From Synaphobranchus kaupii (lineage: Eukaryota > Chordata > Actinopteri > Anguilliformes > Synaphobranchidae): a DNA stretch of 64,000 nucleotides. Position numbers and translations under genes: made by a program. The notes beneath the pieces were generated by a model. That model was not told where the DNA came from. It searched no databases and saw only the letters and a program-made list of their open reading frames with translations. Each line of letters begins with the position of its first letter. Position 1 is the stretch's first letter. Location: assembly GCA_029718625.1 (NCBI GenBank), contig CM056376.1, forward strand, positions 119,444,222 through 119,508,221. The letters are read 5' to 3'. Positions 59,340-64,000 of the stretch are shown one piece after another.

Positions 59340-60652
59340 TGTCGTACTGGACGGGCCCGCTGTCCACGCTGCCCCCGAGGCCCGGCTTGTCACAGAAGGG
59401 CGGGGCCCAACCGCGGTTGCAGTGGCAGTTTTTGTTGCTGTTACACACCTGAAACAGAAAGCGAGAGGAATGCTGGGAAACACTGTCCTATGCAGATGGC
59501 TTAAAAAAGAATAAACAGCTGGGCGGAGGCAGGAGGGCGGAGAGCGTGGAGTGGCGTTCTTAACACGCACTTCAATTTTCTTTTTTGTGATAAATTTGGC
59601 GCCCAACGTGGGCCTGAGCATGTCCAATTCCCACCCCAATTCGGAATGGCCAATTATCTGCAACCGCAGCCGCGTTCATGCACAAACCCCACTGTCTATT
59701 CGGGAGAGCGAACACATCTGAGGTGGGGCTCGTCCTGTGTGGTGCCTTCCCCGAATGAGTCATTTTGTTATTTTTAATAACAGATCCAGCCAAGGAAGTG
59801 GCTGAGATTCTGAGGACACAGCATGAGCACATTCACACTTCTGCATCTCCATCCGTAGATGGGCGGTTCCCTGCCCTGCCTCCAGGTAGCATAACCTGTC
59901 GCCGTTATTTCAGTGTGTGGGTTAGGGAGGAATATTCTGAGAGTCTCCCCCCATTCTCTGATTGGCTGGCCGCGTTCCTGCATTTCAATTCCGGCCCATT
60001 TTCCACAACACAAATGTCGGCGTCGATTTGTTGCTAAACGAAGCAGAGCCTGTTTTCCCATGCATCTGGGTGGTAATCCCCAAACTGATGCACAGAGGCG
60101 GTGATGGATTTTCAGCAGAAATGTGAATGCACCGTAAAGAATATAAATGCGAGCATTACTGTTAAATATACAAAAAGAGCACCGTCCACATGTGCATTGC
60201 CAGCTGCGACTTTGGCGGTTCGAATTCAGCCATGCGACCTTTGTCACATGTCTTTCCCTCTCACTCGCTCCCATTCTTCTTGTCTCTCTAAACTGTGCTG
60301 TCCAATAAAGCTGAAAAGCCCTAAAAATATAACTTTAGAATAAATAAATACATATATAAAAAGCACAACATCCAACGCTATTTCCTAATAGGCTACTTGT
60401 ACTTCAAAGCACTGCCTGGGCATCGGGCGCTGAGAAGACACCAGAAGGGCCTATATCGGTCTTATTCCAGCACATTTCCGGTCTCTTGAGCATCACCGTC
60501 ATTTGTTTTAATAAACCCTTTAATCCCCAGGATCCTTGCAATAATACCAACCACAGAGAGGAATGCTCCATTTGGGTGTAGCTTTGTTGACTCACAGTGA
60601 GATCCAAATCAGCCAAGGTGACTGTGAGGGGAAGGCGGTTGGAGGGGTTGAA

Positions 60653-60686
<34 letters not shown>

Positions 60687-63529
60687 GGGTTGCGCCCTTG
60701 GTGGCAGTCGCATGCTTTTGTTCCCTCCGCGGCCCGTCTTAAACCCGGAGAGTAATCCGAGTCATACAGCCGCGCGAATAAAAACCGCGGAAGAAAGGGC
60801 GTTGGGGAGTAATCCCCCCCTTAAATCCCTCACCGGCTCGCCACCCTTTCAATGGAAACAAACAAGCGACGGCAACAAATGACGACTTCCAAAGAGATTA
60901 AGGCGGGCGGATTACGGGAAATAAATGGGAATAAACGCCTGTTTGGATGCAAGCGACTCAGAGTCTCCTTGAAAAAGAAGAAAGAAAAAAACTGCAGAAC
61001 GCATCAGGACGTTTGTAGTGGTGCGAATGGGGCGTTTGATCAGGACGTTTGTAGTGGTGCGAATGGGGCGTTTGATCAGGACGTTTGTAGCGGTGCGAAT
61101 GGGGCGTTTGATCAGGACGTTTGCAGCGGTGCGAATGGGGCGTTTGATCAGGACGTTTGTAGCGGTGTGAATGGGGCGTTTGATCAGGACGTTTGTAGCG
61201 GTTCGAATGGGGCGTTTGATCAGGACGTTTGTGGGTAGTTGGAAATTCTGTCGAAGAACAGGGATGTTGCTGAAAAACGCTTTGGGGGGTGCGTGTGACG
61301 ACCCTCCCCCAGCTTTGGGGGATGCGTGTGACAGTTACGACCCTCCCCAACTGGTTGAGGGGCTGACTCCCCTTTCCTGGGTGGAGTGGAGGAGCAGGGT
61401 GGCTATCTCCGACTTCTCTCTGGCATCGGGTACAGCGTGCTGTCTCCCCTGGCGTCAGATTGTTTTAGGTTGGCTGTGGCCTTCTGAAGGAAGGCTAAGC
61501 TCCACTCCCGCTGTAGCCGCGGAGAACCCCACACCACGCCCACATCCTGTGGCCCTTCCTTAATCTCATTCCCTTACACCTCAATCCTTACTGTGGCCGT
61601 TACATATCAGTCAATTTTTATCAAGAACTACGCAGACAAGCAAATGGGCATCACTATCAAAGTTTACGGACTCATTCAGGACACAAACCACACGTTGTTC
61701 TGGTTTCTAGGCACTTAATTGGGCAATAAGCCCAACGCAGCCACCCCCCCCCCCCCCCAATAACTGTTTTCATCATTAAAATGAATGCAACAGCATCACA
61801 GATTAATTTGGTTATGAGATGCTATTACATTGTGGAGATGGATGGGAACACGTCACAGAGATGAATGAGGCCGCATCATTGAGATGAATGCGATGACATC
61901 ACAGAGACGGAAGGAAATATATCACAGGAAAGAATGAGGCGGAATCGCAGAGATGAACACAGGTACATCATAGAGATGAATGAGTGAGTCAGAAGCGGGC
62001 CTGTTACCCACCCCGTGTCCATGGCAACGAGCGATGCACTGCTCCAGTTCTGAGAAAGAGGCGTTTAGGCAGCGACGATCTCGGCACACCTGCAGCATAA
62101 GAGATGGGGGGGGGGGGGGGGGCAAGACGGCACATTTGGGAAGGAGGGACTGGCGTGGAGTTTATTTCAATGCTGAAAAGCCCACAGGAAAGATTTTTCT
62201 GTTTTCAATCAGACGGAGGGTACACCCATTCGGGGGGTGCTCTTGGGGCAAGGAAAAGTTCCGAGCCTAGAGAGCAATACGAGCAGTAATCAAAGATAAT
62301 CCATAATTCATAGCAGCACGCTGAGAATTACAGCTGAGAATATGGTCTGATGTGGGGCCGTGTAACAATACAAAACATGATAACAATCTAAGCACAAAAA
62401 ATGCAGTCAATTCACAAAACCCTTGCTGTTCAAGTGCTGCAATTTGCTAATGCTTCAGTCATCCATTATTCAGTTAAGAAAGTCAAAACAGGCAGCATTT
62501 GTTTTAGAGCAGTAATAGAGTGCAGTAGTGTGCTGTAACCCTTAGGGCAGGGGTGGGCAATTCCAGTCCTGGAGGGCCGGTGTGTATGCAGGTTTTTGTT
62601 CCCCTCCAATTACCCCAGCTGAATGAGCTAATTGGCTGTTTACACCAACACTGGTAGATTAGATCACATTAAAATGTTTAATATAGGGACACAAGAAGTC
62701 TTCGGCTGTCATTCATGTGCTTATTAAGAATTGTAGCTAAAATGTTAGATGGCGTAAATATTAGGGCTAATTAGGCAATTAAGGCCAGAAGTTGGCATGA
62801 AAACCAGAAACAGATACGACCCTCGTTGCCCACCTCTGCCTTAGAGCATGGATACTCAAATCATGCCTTCGAATCCAAATCCAGCCCAGGTTTTCTTTTT
62901 TCCCAGGTAATTAACTGAACAATTAGTGCTACTGTTTGGCCAGATTGTCTACACACATGACTCCCAGGTAAAGGGAGAGTGGAAAACCAGCAATTCTCGG
63001 CCCTCGAGGACCGTGATTTGAGTAACAGGTCCTTAGCGAATAAGGTTTGTAGCCAAAATGTAGCAGGATTGATGAACAGAATATGGACACTTATGATGAT
63101 GCATTTCCTTCATATAGGGGCTTTTCATTGACCTCAAAACACAAAACAGGAGAAATCACCTTCATGGATGGCAGCCATTTTGCACTTTTTTAAATTTAGG
63201 CCTATAGGCCCACAATCTGTATCACAGCTGTACGTTTCATCATACTGTCACATGAAGACGGTCATGGCTGGCTCCTGTCTGAGGCATCGGCCGCGCCCTG
63301 CTGTGCGAGGAGCCGGTAACGCACCTTGCCCTCCCCGCACTTGGTCCCGGTCATGACCAGCCCCGGGTCGGGGAGGTCTCCCTGCCCGTCCTGCGTGGAG
63401 TAGACGTAGGTGCCCCGGCACTTCATCTCCATGCCGTTGGTGTGGATGGTGGTGTCGATGGACACGGCGTTGGTGCCCTTGGGCTTCTTGGCGGCGCTGT
63501 GGCACTGGATCTTGCCGCACTTGGCGTCG
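59340..63529 (-). CDS. adam9: ADAM metalloprotease, probably ADAM9 (partial: 3 exons)
   Basis: Membrane-anchored disintegrin-metalloprotease (shedding of surface proteins). Three exons join in frame (plus coordinates, 5' to 3'): 63325-63529, 62012-62089 and 59340-59448. The first is the end of the cysteine-rich domain ([40 protein letters not shown]). The second covers [11 protein letters not shown]…CHGHG, and the third the EGF-like module ([19 protein letters not shown]) with GGSVDSGP after it. The [16 protein letters not shown] and NAV.IDTTI phrases favour ADAM9 over ADAM12/19. Protease and disintegrin exons would lie beyond 64000. The transmembrane and SH3-binding tail exons are not seen before the gap at 58999. 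Partial, not evidently broken. Confidence 0.85.
59570..59760. repeat. tRNA-Lys-related repeat segment
   Basis: TGGCGCCCAACGTGGG at 59597-59612 is the exact complement of the CCA-ended 3' terminus of tRNA-Lys. It is followed by a ~150-bp unassigned segment (CCAATTCCCACCCCAATTC…). This is either a reverse-oriented tRNA-Lys-derived SINE or a retroviral primer-binding-site relic. Confidence 0.45.
60205..60345 (+). repeat. SINE-like 3' part
   Basis: B-box-like GGCGGTTCGAATTCAGCC is followed by CATGCGACCTTTGTCACATG, a CTCT-rich segment and AATAAAGCTGAAAAGCCC near the end. This arrangement is common in a tRNA-derived fish SINE. The 5' head is missing or decayed. Confidence 0.6.
60655..60685 (+). 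repeat. Poly(G) run, 31 nt
   Basis: Uninterrupted G31 followed by TGGGT. It has strong G-quadruplex potential and is error-prone for sequencing, so the length is uncertain. It lies in an adam9 intron. Confidence 0.95.
61005..61233 (+). repeat. 36-bp minisatellite, 6.4 copies
   Basis: Units of CAGGACGTTTGTAGYGGTGY plus GAATGGGGCGTTTGAT repeat exactly every 36 bp. The period of 12 codons keeps frames open on both strands, producing an artificial [18 protein letters not shown] ORF. It lies in an adam9 intron. Confidence 0.97.
61240..61990. other. adam9 intron, nothing recognised except simple repeats
   Basis: A C run lies at about 61744-61758. GATGAATGAGGC…CATCA.AGAGATGAATG is degenerately repeated at about 61835-61985. 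No coding evidence. Confidence 0.45.
62106..62122 (+). repeat. Poly(G) run, ~17 nt
   Basis: GATGG(G)n at the acceptor side of the 62012-62089 adam9 exon, starting ~17 bp outside it. On the transcribed strand it gives a C-rich polypyrimidine stretch. Confidence 0.85.
62545..62835. repeat. Interspersed repeat with 'TCCTGGAGGGCC' end
   Basis: CAATTCCAGTCCTGGAGGGCC at the left and CCCACCTCTGCCTTA at the right enclose about 290 bp. A related reversed end (GGCCCTCCAGGACCAGGAATG) is in guf1 intron sequence at about 56220. This is a common fish repeat type; the class is not resolved. Confidence 0.55.
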
Positions 63530-64000
63530 CTGATGGCGAAACGCAAACAAGGCGAACAATGCTGGCAGCGAGCAAGGACCTTACGCTGAACCATGCAGAA
63601 CGTTGTTTCTAAAAGAATAATGCACATTTTACTACTATTTATGCTAATGCGTTAAAAAAAAAACAATTAAATAAAAGTGCTTGCAGTAAGTCAGCTGGAG
63701 AAAACAATTAAACAATTGTTTACAGTGCTAGCGCTCCATTAATTCTCCTCAGAGGTAAACCTAAAGACAAGCAGAGCAGACAGCAAGCAATTGCAGGAAA
63801 TGGAGATGAACCAGCACATTGCGGTCATTCAGCAGAGCAGTGTATTTTCTCCCTGTGGGACCAGCAGAGTCATTGTTGACTTCACATGCCTTTGTAAACA
63901 GAGCTAGCCTTTATTGAACCCGTTTCGAAGGGACATGCTCTGAACAACTCTAGCCAGTGCTTAATGTAGCTAATTTGAATTAAAAAAGCTCCAGTTTTTA
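63530..64000. other. adam9 intron, no exon recognised
   Basis: Sequence upstream of the cysteine-rich exon has no further ADAM-like exon before the window ends. The acceptor (…CGCCATCAG) is purine-interrupted and weak, so the 5' border of the 63529 exon is less certain than the others. Confidence 0.5.

Noticed and set aside
60852..61238. 128-aa ORF with [12 protein letters not shown] repeats, and its minus-strand counterpart
   Set aside because: The 36-bp minisatellite keeps all units in frame on both strands. It lies inside an adam9 intron without exon signals.
62104..62289. Glycine-rich [15 protein letters not shown]…
   Set aside because: It starts in a poly(G) run next to an adam9 exon and has no homology or signals.

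Overview
This is eukaryotic, vertebrate DNA, almost certainly from a ray-finned fish (teleost). It has small exons with GT-AG (and two GC-AG) introns. It is also dense in transposon types typical of teleosts: L2 and Rex1/CR1-like LINEs, Tc1-like and hAT DNA transposons, tRNA-derived SINEs and a retrovirus-like LTR element. There are no operons, CRISPR arrays or prokaryotic features. One 500-N scaffold gap lies at 58500-58999.

Layout. (1) 1-7762: repeat-rich intergenic DNA with a broken L2 LINE and one candidate two-exon coding fragment (about 3625-4387) that I cannot name. (2) 7763-26517: a direct tandem duplication of a roughly 4.24-kb unit. Copy A is compact. Copy B was later interrupted by a 9.5-kb LTR retroelement (15231-24724) and differs by a further ~750-bp insertion/deletion. 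Copy A keeps the empty target site of the LTR element. (3) 26518-36741: minisatellites, an apparently intact Tc1-like transposon (28731-30261, transposase 29029-30057), further DNA-transposon fragments and a decayed Rex1/CR1-like LINE. (4) 37830-57430: two single-copy genes converging tail to tail. gnpda2 (glucosamine-6-phosphate deaminase, + strand, six coding exons, 277 aa) meets guf1 (mitochondrial LepA/EF4-type translational GTPase, - strand, 17 coding exons, 679 aa). From general knowledge this pairing also exists in human (GUF1-GNPDA2, 4p12), which supports both identifications. Several transposons, including a hAT element with a clear 8-bp target duplication, sit in the large last intron of guf1. 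(5) 57430-64000: the guf1 promoter region (YY1- and ZNF143-like motifs), the assembly gap, and three exons of an ADAM metalloprotease, best matching adam9 (- strand: cysteine-rich end and EGF-like domain). The other adam9 exons lie outside the window or in the gap.

The least ordinary item is the LTR element. Its two 1072-bp LTRs differ at only one position I could see. It carries a primer-binding-site-like sequence, a polypurine tract and a 4-bp target duplication, but its 7.35-kb interior holds only a gag-like ORF with a PPPY late-domain motif and a capsid major-homology-like segment. That gag follows an unusually long (~4.5 kb) leader with small ORFs and tandem repeats. I see no protease, reverse transcriptase or env, and the gag frame has no upstream ATG. 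It looks like a young, trans-mobilised, gag-bearing non-autonomous retrovirus-like element.

All comparisons are by eye from the sequence and general family knowledge; no database search was run. Exon borders rest on splice-site and reading-frame continuity.
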